A stretch of DNA of 64,000 bases from Ectobius pallidus (Eukaryota > Arthropoda > Insecta > Blattodea > Ectobiidae). The stretch spans positions 26,795,023 to 26,859,022 of the forward strand of contig CAXKWD010000007.1 in NCBI GenBank assembly GCA_964059195.1, written 5' to 3'. Shown in pieces: positions 21,361 through 32,429 of this stretch; position 1 is the stretch's first letter, and every line of letters begins with the position of its first letter. Both the position numbers and the translations under genes were made by a program. A model generated the notes under the pieces. That model saw only the letters and a list, made by a program, of their open reading frames with translations. It was not told the origin of the DNA and made no database searches.

Positions 21361-22306
21361 AAAATTAATTTACTATATGAGTTGACATAAACACACTTTT
21401 TGCTTCACTTACCATATTTTTGGTATGACGCGTTTCAAGGAGCCTCCTCCCCATTTTCAAATACTCTGTCAACTGCCAAATCCTTCTCAGGAAGATTCTT
21501 TTGCGCACCTGGTGGGCTTTTTATGAACTTTCTGATTAAACTGTCTTCCTCAGGTATTTCAAAATTCATTAGGCTGTTCTTGAATTTTTGAATGTAAATC
21601 CAAATCCTTGTGTTTACTGACTGACTTTAATAGTTTAGGTTCTTTCGAAATTTCATGGTCATATTCCCAAACATGTGATGCCACAGCTGATTTTTCAATT
21701 TGGCAGTTTTTGATGTTCCTCACATGTTCTTTTACTCTTGTGTCAATGTTTCTTTTTGTTCTTCCTATGTAAAATTGGTCACATTTTTGACAATTAATTT
21801 GGTATATTCCTGATTTTTTACCTGGAGGTATACAGTCACCACGGTTAGATTTTATTAAATTCTTAATACTATAATTGTTTTTTTGTGGCCAAAGTGATCC
21901 CAAAATCTTTGAATATCTTTTGAAATTTTGAAGAAGCCCAAGGATGATAGGTAAAGCTTCTGAATCAGCTGAAAAATCAGCTGTGGCATCACATGTTTGG
22001 GAATATGACCATGAAATTTCGAAAGAACCTAAACTATTAAAGTCAGTCAGTAAACACAAGGATTTGGATTTACATTAAAAAATTCAAGAACAGCCTAATG
22101 AATTTTGAAATACCTGAGGAAGACAGTTTAATCAGAAAGTTCATAAAAAGCCCACCAGGTGCGCAAAAGAATCTTCCTGAGAAGGATTTGGCAGTTGACA
22201 GAGTATTTGAAAATGGGGAGGAGGCTCCTTGAAACGCGTCATACCAAAAATATGGTAAGTGAAGCAAAAAGTGTGTTTATGTCAACTCATATAGTAAATT
22301 AATTTT
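21361..22306 (-). mobile_element. Fold-back Penelope-like fragment with 337-bp inverted arms
   Basis: Arms 21361-21697 and 21970-22306 are reverse complements with no length difference and few mismatches. Between them and extending into the left arm is PLE coding on the minus strand. The arms contain a ...cttgaaacgcgtc end resembling PLE termini. Inverted terminal copies are known for PLEs, but here most of the element is lost and the arms dominate. Confidence 0.8.
21559..21960 (-). pseudogene. GIY-YIG nuclease domain of a Penelope-like element
   Basis: Reading right to left: NNYSIKNLIKSNRGDC..., then GIYQINCQKCDQFYIGRTKRN with TRVKEH, then QIEKSAVASHVWEYDHE. The GIY...(10-11)...YIG spacing, the Arg after YIG and the downstream ASHVWE..DH block are all present, so the nuclease core is well preserved. 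The open frame starting at 22059 begins in the opposite arm, so its first ~25 residues are antisense. No reverse transcriptase remains attached. Confidence 0.85.
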
Positions 22307-22371
22307 ATTATAGTTGCTTCACTGTATAAAGTTCAACAAAGTCTTTATTTATATATATATATATATATATA

Positions 22372-23413
22372 CAGTAAAACTTGTTCAAAGCGGCACGTGT
22401 ATATTCCGGAAATCTGTCCAAAGCGTACAAATATTTCGGTCTCGACGCACGCAATACATTTTTAAATGTCAATATTTTGTATAAAACGGAACGTGCTTAA
22501 CGCGGAAACGGAATGCAATTTTTAAGATTTAATTAGCAATTTATTCTATAATGTGGAAAAGCAGCATTTTATGTTCTACTGCATCCCTATTTTGTTATTC
22601 ACATCTGTGTGAATACGTTACTTCTTAGCACGAATATTGTACAGCCCTGAGAGTTCCGTTAGAGTATACACGGCGGTGGCTTATGTTTTGGCCAGCAATG
22701 GAATTTACCCAGTAGTCAAGAAATCTGCCACCTGCTTTGTTTTCTATTTTTCGCCAGGCTTCAGTTTCAGTTGGCTTGTACTACTTGTAGCATCTTAAGT
22801 AACATCATCATGTCGAACAAAAAGTCCGTATCGCTCACGCTAAATTAAAAAATGAAGGTGATCGAGGTGAGTGAGAGAGACAAACTTTCTGTGCGCGAAA
22901 TAATTTTGCGTTTCAAATGCGGCAAAATTCAAATTTACAGCACTTTAAAGAACAAAGAACGGACAAATGAAGAGAAAAGCAAAGAAGACTGGAAATGAAG
23001 AAATTAATGAAATAGTGTTGGAATGGCTTGTAAATGCGCGGGCTAAAACTTGCCTTTGTCCTGACCCATGTCCCGATATGTGGCGACAAACGTAAAATAA
23101 ACCTAGGGATAATGAGACAAGAAAACTGTTAGACTACAGTAATTGCATAATTATATTGTGTTAGTGTTATAAATTATTAATAATAGTGTAGTATTTTACT
23201 GCATATAAAAATAAAGTGAAAAATATCTGCTGTGCAGGAATTAAGGTTTGTAATTAATTACAGTAATTGCATACTACGAATTCACATTTTGGCGCATCGT
23301 ACAGTAATTGATAACATTTATGTAGCCTAGTGTATTTTGTGTCATCCGGAAACTTGTCCAATTTGGAAAATTCTCTTGGTCCCATACGATTCTGCTTTGA
23401 ACAAGTTTTACTG
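22372..23413 (+). mobile_element. Tigger/pogo-like DNA transposon remnant
   Basis: Ends CAGTAAAACTTGTTCAAAGC and its exact reverse complement at 23394-23413, within TA-rich flanks that include the TA duplication. An N-terminal transposase start at about 22811 (MSNKKSVSLTL, stop, KMKVIEVSERDKLSVREI... FKCGKIQIYSTLKNKE) matches the CENP-B/Tigger-type HTH. The catalytic part is deleted. Confidence 0.85.
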
Positions 23414-23419
23414 TATATA

Positions 23420-24500
23420 TATATTCTCAAATGTCCGTGTCATTACATCCGCTTCCGTTTTTAGTGGAATGCGCACACATAGAATTAAATAAAAAAATTG
23501 TATTCTGGAATTGCTTGTCAATCCACTCTCCAGGGATCTCATACGGAGATTCTTCTATAACATCCATTGGTGGAAGTGGAATGTGTGGAACATGTTTACC
23601 CTTTTTATTCTCTTGATGAACCCCAACCACTCGTCACCCAGGTCACCGTCAGACCTGTTCAAAACGGCATCTTGGTTGCACCCAATATTCCACACTTCGC
23701 ACACTTTCCTCCTAATGGCATCGTCTTCGATCTTTAAAATCTTCAAGGCACCCATATGATTATTATCCTCGATCAAGTGTTGGCTGAGACTGGTAGAGGT
23801 TTTTCCACATCTAATGTCCCTCGTGTGCTCCCGTACTCTGATTTTAAATGATCTACCCATTTCTCCAACGTAAAATTTATCACAATCCAAACATGAGATG
23901 GAATATACCCCCAGATTTTCCATTCTGTCCTTATTTCTGCCAAACCTTTTATATTGAGAGATTGTGCTCTCGATAGTTCTATTAGTTTTGTAGGCCGGTA
24001 CCATTTCAAACTTTCGGAAAACCCTCTCATAACGCTCACTCATGGCTGGATGGTAGGCCATTCCCACATACATAATATTGGGGTTCTTAATCTCATGATC
24101 TCTATCCCTGCTATGTTTTCCAGCTTCCTTCCTTATTTTATCCATTCTTCTTTCATCATAACCATTGATCCTAGCTAATCGGAAAATCTCCCTTTTTTCA
24201 AAATTTAAATCTTCAGGGTTGTTACACAACTTAATGGCTCTATTAGCAAAGTACGCCAAACGTTGTATTTAATCCTTTCGTGGTGTGCAGATTTCTTATG
24301 AATATACAATTCACCTTTGTTATTTTTCCTGTAAGTACCTAATTTTATCTTCAGATGGTCTAGGACAATCCTTAACTCCAGGAAATTTAGCGATACATTA
24401 CCGTACATTGCTTCTATGCTCTGTGTTGCCCTCTGAAGTATTAACTCGGAAACTGAAGTATGCTGGAATTTCATGCAATCTGGGTGTGGACCGAGGAGAA
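23420..24500 (-). pseudogene. Penelope-like element, RT C-terminus and GIY-YIG (divergent lineage)
   Basis: From 24474 leftward: FLELRIVLDHLKIKLGTYRKNNKGELYIHKKS, then, after a frameshift near 24250, LAYFANRAIKLCNN... a 234-codon frame. That frame contains KFEMVPAYKTNRT... and a GIY-YIG-like domain (GVYSISCLDCDKFYVGEMGRS... RVREHTRDI) with YVG instead of YIG. The TYRK.. and GVY..YVG pattern shows a PLE distinct from the other copies here. It is truncated upstream of the RT motifs. Its 3' side is interrupted by the Tigger-like element at 22372-23413. Confidence 0.75.
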
Positions 24501-24559
24501 ATTAGACAATTGAGCAATACTCTGAACTACATGTTAAAATAAAGCATAGGATGGGCAGT

Positions 24560-26352
24560 GTAATTTTTGAGACGGCGGAGAACCCCTGACTCCGATTGAG
24601 GACATCATAGCAATTATCATGCTCTGGGGTTGTCCAGAGAGCAACGTAATCATAGCTGGAGACCTCAACTGCAGGATAGATATCTACGACCACAGAAGCA
24701 GAGAATTGCTACAATTGATGACAGAAGAGGGATACACACTCCCTTAATGGAGGACACAACAGGACTTAGTTTGCTCACAACGGCAGTAGCACCATAGATC
24801 TAATTTTCTACAAAGAAATAAAAGACCACAATGTGTCGTTACTCAGCAGCAGACACACCCATTAAAAAGCACTGCCCGGTCACAGCAACCTTCCAACATA
24901 AATGGGCTCAAAGAAGTAACACATGAAAATAATCACACGAAGCAAATCTCCAGGAAATTAGAAGAAAATATATTACAGGGAAATAAGGATAAGCTCATTG
25001 TCCTCAAAATTAAAATACAGATGAAGGACCTAGATGCCGCATCCCTTGCCCTCGAAGACATTATCAAAACTGCAACCACAACAGCCACCGAACGAAGAGC
25101 GCAGAGATGGTTCAATAAAACATGCTACCTAGAGAGGAAACGAGTTCTGCAAGTCCTTCATAAAGCCAAACACACGCTCAAACACGAAAACCTGAACAAC
25201 CATAGTACACTCAGAAGAGAATACAAGAATCTCCTTAAGAAGACACGAAATGATTTCATTGAACTCAAAGCAAGCAACCTGGTGGAAGAAGCTAAAGAAA
25301 ACCCCTAGTAGCCCTTAAACCACGAAAGGCACAAGCAATGGGAAAAATAGAGATGCACGTCTGAGAAGAACACTTCAACAACATTCTAAATCATCCAAGA
25401 TCGACTGTAGCATACGAAACAACCAAACAATACCACAGCAATGTCAATAGTTTCATAATGGAGAAAATTCGAGGCACCATATCAGTACTGAAAAATAAGA
25501 AGGCATCAGGGCCTGATGGCATCTTCAACGAACACCTCAAAGCAGCACCCGAAATACTACTCCCAGCTGTCATGGACATGATGAATACAGAAAACATTCC
25601 TGCGGCTTGAAGGTGGTCTACAATAAAGGTATTGTACAACGGGAAAGGTAACCTGCACGATCCAAACTCTTATCGAGGGATCGCACTAGAAAACAATCTT
25701 CTCAAATTATTGATGAGGTTAATGACTAGGAAACTAACACAAAAAATCGACAGCAAGATCCCAGAAAAACAGTTTGGTTTCCGGAGAGGCAGGAACACAA
25801 TGCAAGCAATCAGAAACCTCATATATGACATAGAGGAGAGGCTAAGGTTCCCACATGGCAAATAACATGCAGTGTTCATTGATTTCTCCAAGGCATTTGA
25901 ATTTATACCGACCTCCTCCGCAAGGAAAGAGTCAAAGCTCGCTTTCTGAAGGCCGCCCTTGAAATCTCTAAGTACACAAAATCAAGGCTAGTCTACTAGC
26001 TCGCGAGAGAACCCTTCCTAATCGAAGACCTGAGATTGAAAATTAACCTGCCCTCCACAAATAGCTGGAGGAAGCTGCTAGAAGATAGGGAGAAAAAAAA
26101 CAGGGAGAGATGGACAGATTTCTACGCTACAGAGACAATGTCAAACAGAGCATGGACGGATACAAATAAAAAACTACGTAATTTTGTGAACACCATGGGG
26201 TGCATGGCTAACACCACAAAATGTGCAAAGCAAAATTTTACTACGACCCATGCCCGGACTGTCTGTGTGGACTCTGCAACAAAGTTTGTGAGCCTTATCA
26301 TGTATTACGGTGTGAAAAAAGAGTGAAATCTATCATAGACTATTGCACAAAC
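24560..26352 (+). pseudogene. LINE A, 3' part: endonuclease, reverse transcriptase remnants, C-terminal zinc knuckle
   Basis: Blocks in order: endonuclease NVIIAGDLNCRIDIYDHRS (about 24640); RT leader MKDLDAASLALEDIIK... RAQRWFNKTCYLERKR (25021-25305); RT palm KKASGPDGIFNEHLKAAP (about 25500), SYRGIALENNLLKLLMRLM... KQFGFRRGRNTMQAIRNL (25632-25860) and VFIDFSKAFE (about 25875). Then a deletion, and a cysteine-rich tail CLCGLCNKVCEPYHVLRC near 26250-26310. GDLN, SGPDGI, GFR.GR and DFSKAF are classic jockey/CR1-type LINE motifs. Stops and frameshifts are frequent. The sequence resumes briefly after the PLE (28298 onward). Confidence 0.8.
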
Positions 26353-26429
26353 AATTCCCAATAATGAACATACGTAAGCTTTCACGGCTGGAGTCATCAT
26401 GGTCTACAATTTCCGGGCTGTTATGCCCA

Positions 26430-27642
26430 TGCCATTAAAAACCTGAACACGAACAAAGAAATTATTCTTTTACCAGCCGACAAAGGGAATGCCACAGTCA
26501 TTTTAAACACTATGGACTACAATAACAAGATGCGTGACCTGCTGAATCCGGAAAACTACAAGAAAATTAACCGGGATCCAACACTAGGAATACTCCGGAA
26601 GATAAATAGTTTAATTAAGTCATCTTCTATACCCATGGAGCTCCAGAAGCAAATAAGCAGGTCAGATGCCCTGCCGCCTCGCTTATATGGTCTGCCGAAG
26701 ATACATAAAGAGAACGTCCCGCTACGACCCATCTGTAGTGCCATCGATTCACCAACGTACGATATAGTCAAGTACTTAGGTTCACTTCTCCAGCCGCATA
26801 TTGGTCTCACACCATCGTATGTCAAGGACTCCCGACACTTCATCTCAAAATTAAGTAACATTCAGGTTGGACCTAATGACCGCCTGGCTAGTTTTGATGT
26901 GGTATCGCTATTTACCAAAGTACCAGTAAATGCAGCATTGGAGCATATAGGCAAGTTATTTCCTGATGACATCACGGCCCTGTTCCGGCATTGTTTAACC
27001 ACCACGTACTTTCAATGGGATAATGAATTTTATGAACAACTAGATGGCGTCACTATGGGGGACCCATTAAGTCCGGTGGTCGCTAACTTTTACATGGAAA
27101 AATTTGAGCAGCTAGCACTCGAATCGGCTCCGGGCAAACCAAAAATCTGGTGGAGGTACGTGGATGATACATTTGTGATATGGGATCATGGGGATGAGGA
27201 GCTCCAAAAATTCTTAATGCATATAAACAGCATCAACACCAGTATCCAGTTCACCATGGAAATGGAAAAGAACCAGCAGCTTGCTTTCCTGGATGTGCTC
27301 GTAATGAGATCTGACAACACCATTGACCACAAGGTGTACAGAAAGCCGACGCATACAGACCGGTACCTGAATAAAATGTCGAACCATCATCCCAGGCAAA
27401 AACGAGCTATGATAAAAACATTGGTTAACCGCGCTCGGGCCATTTCAGGGCCAACACATTTGAACGAGGAAATGGAACACTTGGAAAATACATTGGTAAA
27501 TAATGGATATAGCAGACAAGAAATCAGACGAGCAATATGCCCTAAAAATGGACATGAGTGCCCACAGGAGGGACCGAAGAAAACAGTTGGTATGGCCTTC
27601 CTACCGTATATAAAAGGAATAACAGATCGCGACATAAGGTAG
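26430..27642 (+). pseudogene. PLE reverse transcriptase (open for ~400 codons, 5'-truncated)
   Basis: The open frame includes LPADKGNATVIL (finger region, about 26467), LPPRLYGLPKIHK, LRPICSAI, motif A SFDVVSLFTKVPV, motif B GVTMGDPLSPVVANFYME and motif C RYVDDTFVIW. It continues with LAFLDVLVMR, KVYRKPTHTDRYLN and the thumb helices. All catalytic aspartates (motif A D, motif C DD) are present. The usual N-terminal ~150 residues are absent. The frame ends at 27642 just before the GIY-YIG part, which continues in another frame. A small indel around 27625 (in the GITDR... linker) explains this. Confidence 0.9.
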
Positions 27643-28241
27643 ACACCATCTTCAAGCCGACCAAAAAGCTCCAAGCTAGCCTCAGATCTGCCAAGGACAG
27701 TCGAGACCCTCTTACGGCAAAGGGAGTGTATAGAATTCCATGTAGCTGTGGCTTAGTGTACATAGGGACCACCAAACGAAAAATCAGCACACGTCTACAA
27801 GAACACAAGAGATATTGCCGGTTACTTCAACCGGAAAAATCGGCTGTGGCTGAACACGCTATTTTAGAGGATGGCGATCATGAAATTCTATACAAGGAGA
27901 CCCAAGTCCTTTCCACCACACCACAGTACTATCCGCGGCTGTACAGAGAAGCCATAGAGATTATGAAACATCAAAAGAATAATTTCAACCGCAAAGAAGA
28001 AGCTTTAAGAGTAAATAAGTTGTGGTTCCCGGTACTAAGAAAAACCACGGTGCAACCTTTCCATGGGAAGAGGAAGACGGACCTCACAGAAAACTGCGCG
28101 CCAAACAGTGCCCAGGATATAAATATGGGAGGAACACAGAACCAGAGCTCAGTCTGTCAACAGCCATCTAGACAAGCACGTCGCTCCAGCAGTGCCTCTG
28201 AGGATGCTCACCGCAGTCGTGAGCGAAACGTCAGGTCGTAA
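27636..28241 (+). pseudogene. PLE GIY-YIG endonuclease part (frameshifted from RT)
   Basis: In the second frame: HKVDTIFKPTKKLQASLRS, then GVYRIPCSCGLVYIGTTKR, STRLQEHKR, EKSAVAEHAILEDGDHEI, and REAIEIMKHQKNNFNRKEE. The GIY-YIG signature, catalytic Arg-containing RLQEH helix and the conserved EAIEI..H..NFNR segment are intact. The nuclease is thought to nick the target during PLE retrotransposition. The open frame extends artificially upstream to 27558; true homology begins near 27640. Confidence 0.88.
28195..28235 (+). ncRNA. Candidate minimal hammerhead ribozyme at PLE end
   Basis: Elements in order: stem I CCT (28195-28197), core CTGAGGA (28198-28204, fits CUGANGA), perfect 6-bp stem II GCTCAC/GTGAGC with a 7-nt loop, core GAAA (28225-28228), a very short stem III ending GTC (cleavage site after 28232), and stem I partner AGG. 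PLEs are known to carry minimal type I hammerheads with tiny stem III. Activity is untested. Confidence 0.55.
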
Positions 28242-28489
28242 AAACCTAGGACCACAGTATAACAGCCCGGAAATTGTAGACCATGAATTCCCAATAACTT
28301 TTGCACAATTTCTGCGCTCTACTTATTTATTATCAGCAGAAAACAGCTTGAGATGGGAGTAGAACTCTCCTCATCTCAAGATTATATCATCTAATAATAT
28401 AAAATCTAATGCTTTGGCCCTTAGTCTTATTATTATTATTTAGTCATAACTTATTAGCTTAAAACTTCCCCCCCCCCCAAAATGGCTAG

Positions 28490-28825
28490 AGTGCTACTCA
28501 TAACAGTAGCATCTTTAGCAGCTTTTAAGACCGACATATCTGCATATGTTATAATTTTCTCTCTAATCACAGCTGGTAAGTCATTTACTGCAACTATAAA
28601 AATAAACAGACCTAAAATTAAGCCCTGAGGCACTCCATTATATGACATTTGAGGTTGATATAATTCCTGAAAATTCTTCAATCTGCTGTCTATTTGAGAG
28701 GTAGGATTCAATTAAAGAAAACTCTGTTTCTCTTGTACCATAGAATCTAAGTTTCTTGAGCAGCCATCACTAGGCAAGCAGTCAAAAGCTTCGCTAAGAT
28801 CACACATGCAGGCCATTAAATTATG
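28490..28825 (-). pseudogene. Jockey-type LINE reverse transcriptase fragment
   Basis: Minus-strand coding with frameshifts: CDLSEAFDCL (motif A, about 28780), SYLSNRQQI (about 28715), YNGVPQGLILGLFIFIVAVNDLP (motif B region) and ITYADMSVL (motif C, YADD changed to YADM). The catalytic change and frameshifts show decay. A C-run flanks its left end. Confidence 0.8.
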
Positions 28826-28851
28826 TTCTGATTTATATATATGTATATATT

Positions 28852-29318
28852 AGGGCTGAAAATCGATTAAAATTTCTAATCGAGTTAACGCTTGACTTTA
28901 ATTGATTAATCGACTGATTAATCGACAAACAGGTCAGTATTTTAAACGAAACCAAAGTGTACATTTAATATTATTTTACACGTTTAATAACTAGGCTACT
29001 ACACTACAGATAATCAGAAGAAATCCTGAATTAATTAATACCATTATTAGTTAACTAGTGAAAAAATATATACAAAACTGCATGTGCAGCAAAAATCTGC
29101 TAGATTCCAGTAAGAAAACTTTCTTCTCTTTCCATTCAGTATCATGGTAAACCTTGTAAAACTAAACTACCCTTCAGGTTTTTGAATAACGAGAGAAAGG
29201 AGTTTGGTCATTTGCCCCATTTCTCAAAAAAAACGTTTTTCACAATTCGACTAAACCGATTAATCGGAAAATGTAATTGATCGAAGATTAAATGTTTAAT
29301 CAATTAATCGGTACAGCC

Positions 29319-29321
<3 letters not shown>
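28852..29321. mobile_element. hAT-like MITE (TAGGGCTG ends)
   Basis: Left TAGGGCTGAAAATCGATTAA and right (reverse complement) TAGGGCTGTACCGATTAATT are inverted repeats, with more ATTAATCG-type inverted sequence inside. The flanks are (TA)n, so an 8-bp duplication is plausible but not provable. Confidence 0.75.

Positions 29322-29365
<44 letters not shown>
29322..29365. repeat. (TA)n microsatellite
   Basis: An alternating AT tract directly abutting the MITE. Confidence 0.9.
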
Positions 29366-29368
<3 letters not shown>

Positions 29369-30159
29369 ATGTTTATTATGAAGCAATCCATTTTGTTCAA
29401 AATATATAACCAATAATTGTTTAAGCATACAGCAGAAGGTCAGTCATCTAAACTTTCAGTTATCCAAAAGACCTTTTTAGGCCTATGTTTTTTTTTACTT
29501 ATTTTTGTTTTCTAAATATTTGAGATATCTATTAAAGGAAGGTCATACGATATTTACATCATTACAGATTATCTAACATTGCATCACAGATCGAACAGTT
29601 GAGATAGCAGAAGTTAAAACAATTACTTATACTGTACCATATTTTAATGTACTACATTCAACATGTATTGGAGTTTGGTATAGTAGGCTATTTTAAAGGT
29701 TTTAACACAATAATGCAGGAAAGTATGAGCTGCACCAGATTGGAGTTAGCTAGGTACATTGTGAATGAGGGTGCAAGTGGTAGCAACTTGTTCTGATTGT
29801 TAGGTTGTAAATTGCTATGTGGTATGGCTATTCCTTTGATTGTGCTTTTAAGTTATGAATGCTATTGATAAGTGAAGGTTTTGAAAAGGTTAAGACCTTC
29901 TAGTGTATCTAAATCCTCAGCAAACTGACCATTTTGCATTTGTCGTGGGTGCAGATTTCAAAGAGAAACAACAATCTGTTGTCTGAGGAAGTGATAAGTG
30001 TAGTTGAGTTCGGTTTAGGAAAGAAACGAAGTTTGGAATTGCTGCAGGAAAAATCGATGATTATTTCCCTCAAGCTATGTAACTGTTGTTACCAGTATTC
30101 ATTCCTGTTGTTTATTTTGTCCATGTTTTAACATGTTATTTTGTACATAATCCGAACAA
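29366..30159. other. Non-coding stretch
   Basis: About 60 bp near 29370-29430 (gcaatccattttgttcaaaa) recur inverted near 16220-16275. Otherwise I see nothing recognisable. Confidence 0.5.
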
Positions 30160-30278
30160 ATCAATCTGAACTACCCTCAGTGCCAAGAAAATAGCTTCAT
30201 ATTCAATCAGGAATTCTATCAACAAACTGCAAGCCTAGCCATGGATAGTCCAATATCACCAATGTTAGCCAACTTATA

Positions 30279-31215
30279 CGAGGGTCGTTCAATAAGTAAT
30301 GCAACACATTTTTTTTCTTTAAGCAGGTTGGTTTTATTCAGGATTCAAATAAGACATATTATTTCCCAATCTTTTGGCTACAAAACCATACTTTTAAACA
30401 TCATCTCCGTTCAATGCTACAGCCTTATGCCACGTTTGTGGGAGGGCCTGTATGACTGCATGGTACCACTCTCATCTGTGCGGAATTGCTTGCTCGTTAT
30501 GAGGCTGATGGTGAAAATTTCTTGTCAAACATTGTCACAGGTGATGAAACATGGGTTCATCACTTCGAACCAGAAACAAAATGGCAATCCATGGAGTGAC
30601 ACCACACCAACTCTCCTTTGAAGAAAACGTTCAAAGCCATACCCTCAACTGGTAAAGTCATGGCTACGGTCTTCCTGCACTCTGAAGGGGTTATTCTGTT
30701 CGATGTCCTTCTTCATGGTGAAACAATCAACTCGGAAGAGTATTGTGCTACTCTAAGGAAATTGAAGAAACGACTTCAGTGTGTTCGTCGCCACAAAAAT
30801 GCAAATGAACTTCTCACTCTCCATGATAACGCAAGGCCTCACACAAGTCTGCGCACTCGAGAGGAGCTCACAAAACTTCAGTAGACTGTTCTTCCTCATC
30901 CACCCTACAGCCTGGATCTCGCACCTTCTGGCTCGATGAAGGATGCACTCCATGGGAAGCACTTCGTGGATGATGGGGATGTCATTGATGCAGCAAGATG
31001 TTGACTCCGACATAGACCAGTAGAGTGGTACCATGCAGGCATACAGGCCCTCCCATTAAGGTGGCGTAAGGCTGTAGCATTGAACGGAGATTATGTTGAA
31101 AAGTAGGGTTTTGTAGCCAAAGTATTGGGGAATAATATGTTGTATTCGAATCCTGAATAAAACCAACCTGCTTTAAGAAAAAAAATGTGTTGCATTACTT
31201 ATTGAACGCCCCTCG
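30279..31215 (+). mobile_element. Fold-back mariner (b) nested in the PLE
   Basis: Ends CGAGGGTCGTTCAATAAGTA and (reverse complement) CGAGGGGCGTTCAATAAGTA, with TA duplicated at 30277-30278 and 31216-31217. The terminal repeats are not short: 30279-30472 and 31022-31215 are diverged inverted copies covering the transposase C-terminus. The coding core is a mariner transposase without its N-terminal half. Confidence 0.92.
30510..31107 (+). pseudogene. Mariner transposase, catalytic half
   Basis: The sequence shows the three catalytic regions: TGDETWVHHFEPETK (about 30540), LHDNARPHTS (about 30820) and PPYSLDLAPS (about 30905). The C-terminal end GDYVEK precedes the stop at ~31105. The HTH-containing N-terminus is absent. 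In-frame stops or shifts occur near 30598 and 30882. Aspartates of the DDD triad are retained. Confidence 0.88.
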
Positions 31216-32239
31216 TACATGAGCAGTCTTGAACTACAAGTCACTAGAGCATTTCCACACATCTTTAGAAGTTGGTGCAGATATGTTGATGACATCTTTG
31301 CCATAATACCAGACAAATCTGTAGAAGACTCGGTTAAATTACTTGATCTACAAGATAGTTTAACAAAATTTACATTCGAAATGGAAAAATATGGATGTCT
31401 ACCTTTCTTCAATTTAAAAATTACCTAGGAACCAGAAGAATCTAGAATTCAGAATTTATAGGAAACCTACACATGTCAATAATTACATTAAATAAAACAG
31501 GTTCAACCAAAGACCAGTTTGCAGTTTTTCACAGTTTAGTTCATCGACTAATTCACATGCCACTAACAAAGACAGAATACAATAGCGAATACAAACACAT
31601 ACAGGAAGTGGTAGTTACCATATCTTTAAAATAAACTTCATAGATAAGATGATTGAAAAACACAAGAATCAAATCAGTACACTAGACAGCTCAGAAAAAG
31701 CCCAACAGAACTACAGGAAGTTCACCTACCACCCAAAATTCTTCCATAAATTTTGAAGTGTTCAAAAACTACAATATTAAACTGGCACTACAGAATAAAT
31801 ATACTATCAGGAATCTTCTTAACCACCCATTAAAAAGCAACACACCAAAAACAGAACTATTGGGTATCTACCAGATGGAATGCAAAGACTGCAATATGAT
31901 TTATATTGGACAAACCAGGAGAAGTTTGGAAATAAGACAAAAATAACACCTGAGGAATGTAAAACTAATGCAAACAGAAAAATCATCAGTAGCACATCAT
32001 TGCTGGACAGAAAACCACCACATTAATAAGGATATAAAGTTACTAAACCATGTTAAGAAACCATCAGAACTAAATGCATGGGAAAAGTTTTTCATCACAA
32101 AGAACAAAAACAGTATCATGAATTTTGAAATCCTGCCAGCAGAGGACTAATAGACTTACCACCAGGAAGAGGGAGGGCAGCACCGAGCAGCGCACTTATA
32201 CTACCAACCATGATCGCCAAAACGCCAGTCGACCGCCAG

Positions 32240-32272
32240 CCGAGGATGGGAGTAACACTCTCGAAACTAGTC
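32240..32272 (+). ncRNA. Degenerate hammerhead-like motif at PLE end
   Basis: CCGAGGA (one change from CUGANGA), stem II GGGAGT/ACTCTC, GAAA and a terminal GTC are in the correct order. Stem I pairing is absent. Probably an inactive relative of the motif at 28195. Confidence 0.35.
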
Positions 32273-32429
32273 CAATTTTATAAATTGATGTAAGTTGAGT
32301 TAAAAAGTTTTTTTTATTTTAATCTTTTCTCCAGGTTCAGCATGCTCCTCTGTTTACATTACTTCGTTTTAATTTGTTTTGACATTTGGAGCTGCATAAT
32401 TTCATTAACACCAACAATGAAAACGGCAA

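Larger units (their letters stand above)
26365..28285 (+). mobile_element. Penelope-like retroelement with 12-bp target duplication
   Basis: It is inserted in the tail of LINE A with the direct repeat aattcccaataa at 26353-26364 and 28286-28297. It has ~26-bp inverted termini: atggtctacaatttccgggc (from 26399) and gcccggaaattgtagaccat (to 28284). It encodes RT and GIY-YIG on the + strand and carries a candidate hammerhead motif near its end. At 1.92 kb it lacks the start of the RT ORF, so it is 5'-truncated, but it is the least decayed retroelement in the window. Confidence 0.9.
30160..32290 (+). pseudogene. Penelope-like element interrupted by a mariner
   Basis: Coding blocks: FIFNQEFYQQTASLAMDSPISPMLANLY (motif B, ending at the mariner), then after it MSSLEL... 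WCRYVDDIFAIIPD (motif C, about 31219-31330) and FTFEMEKYGCLPFF. Next come KNYNIKLALQNKYTIRNLL and the GIY-YIG domain GIYQMECKDCNMIYIGQTRRS (31758-31946), then EKSSVAHHCWTENHHI (31968-32150). Removing the mariner and one TA restores the NLY-MSS junction in frame. Stops follow the RT block, so it is dead. Motif A is missing. The end carries a hammerhead-like remnant near 32240-32272. Confidence 0.85.
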
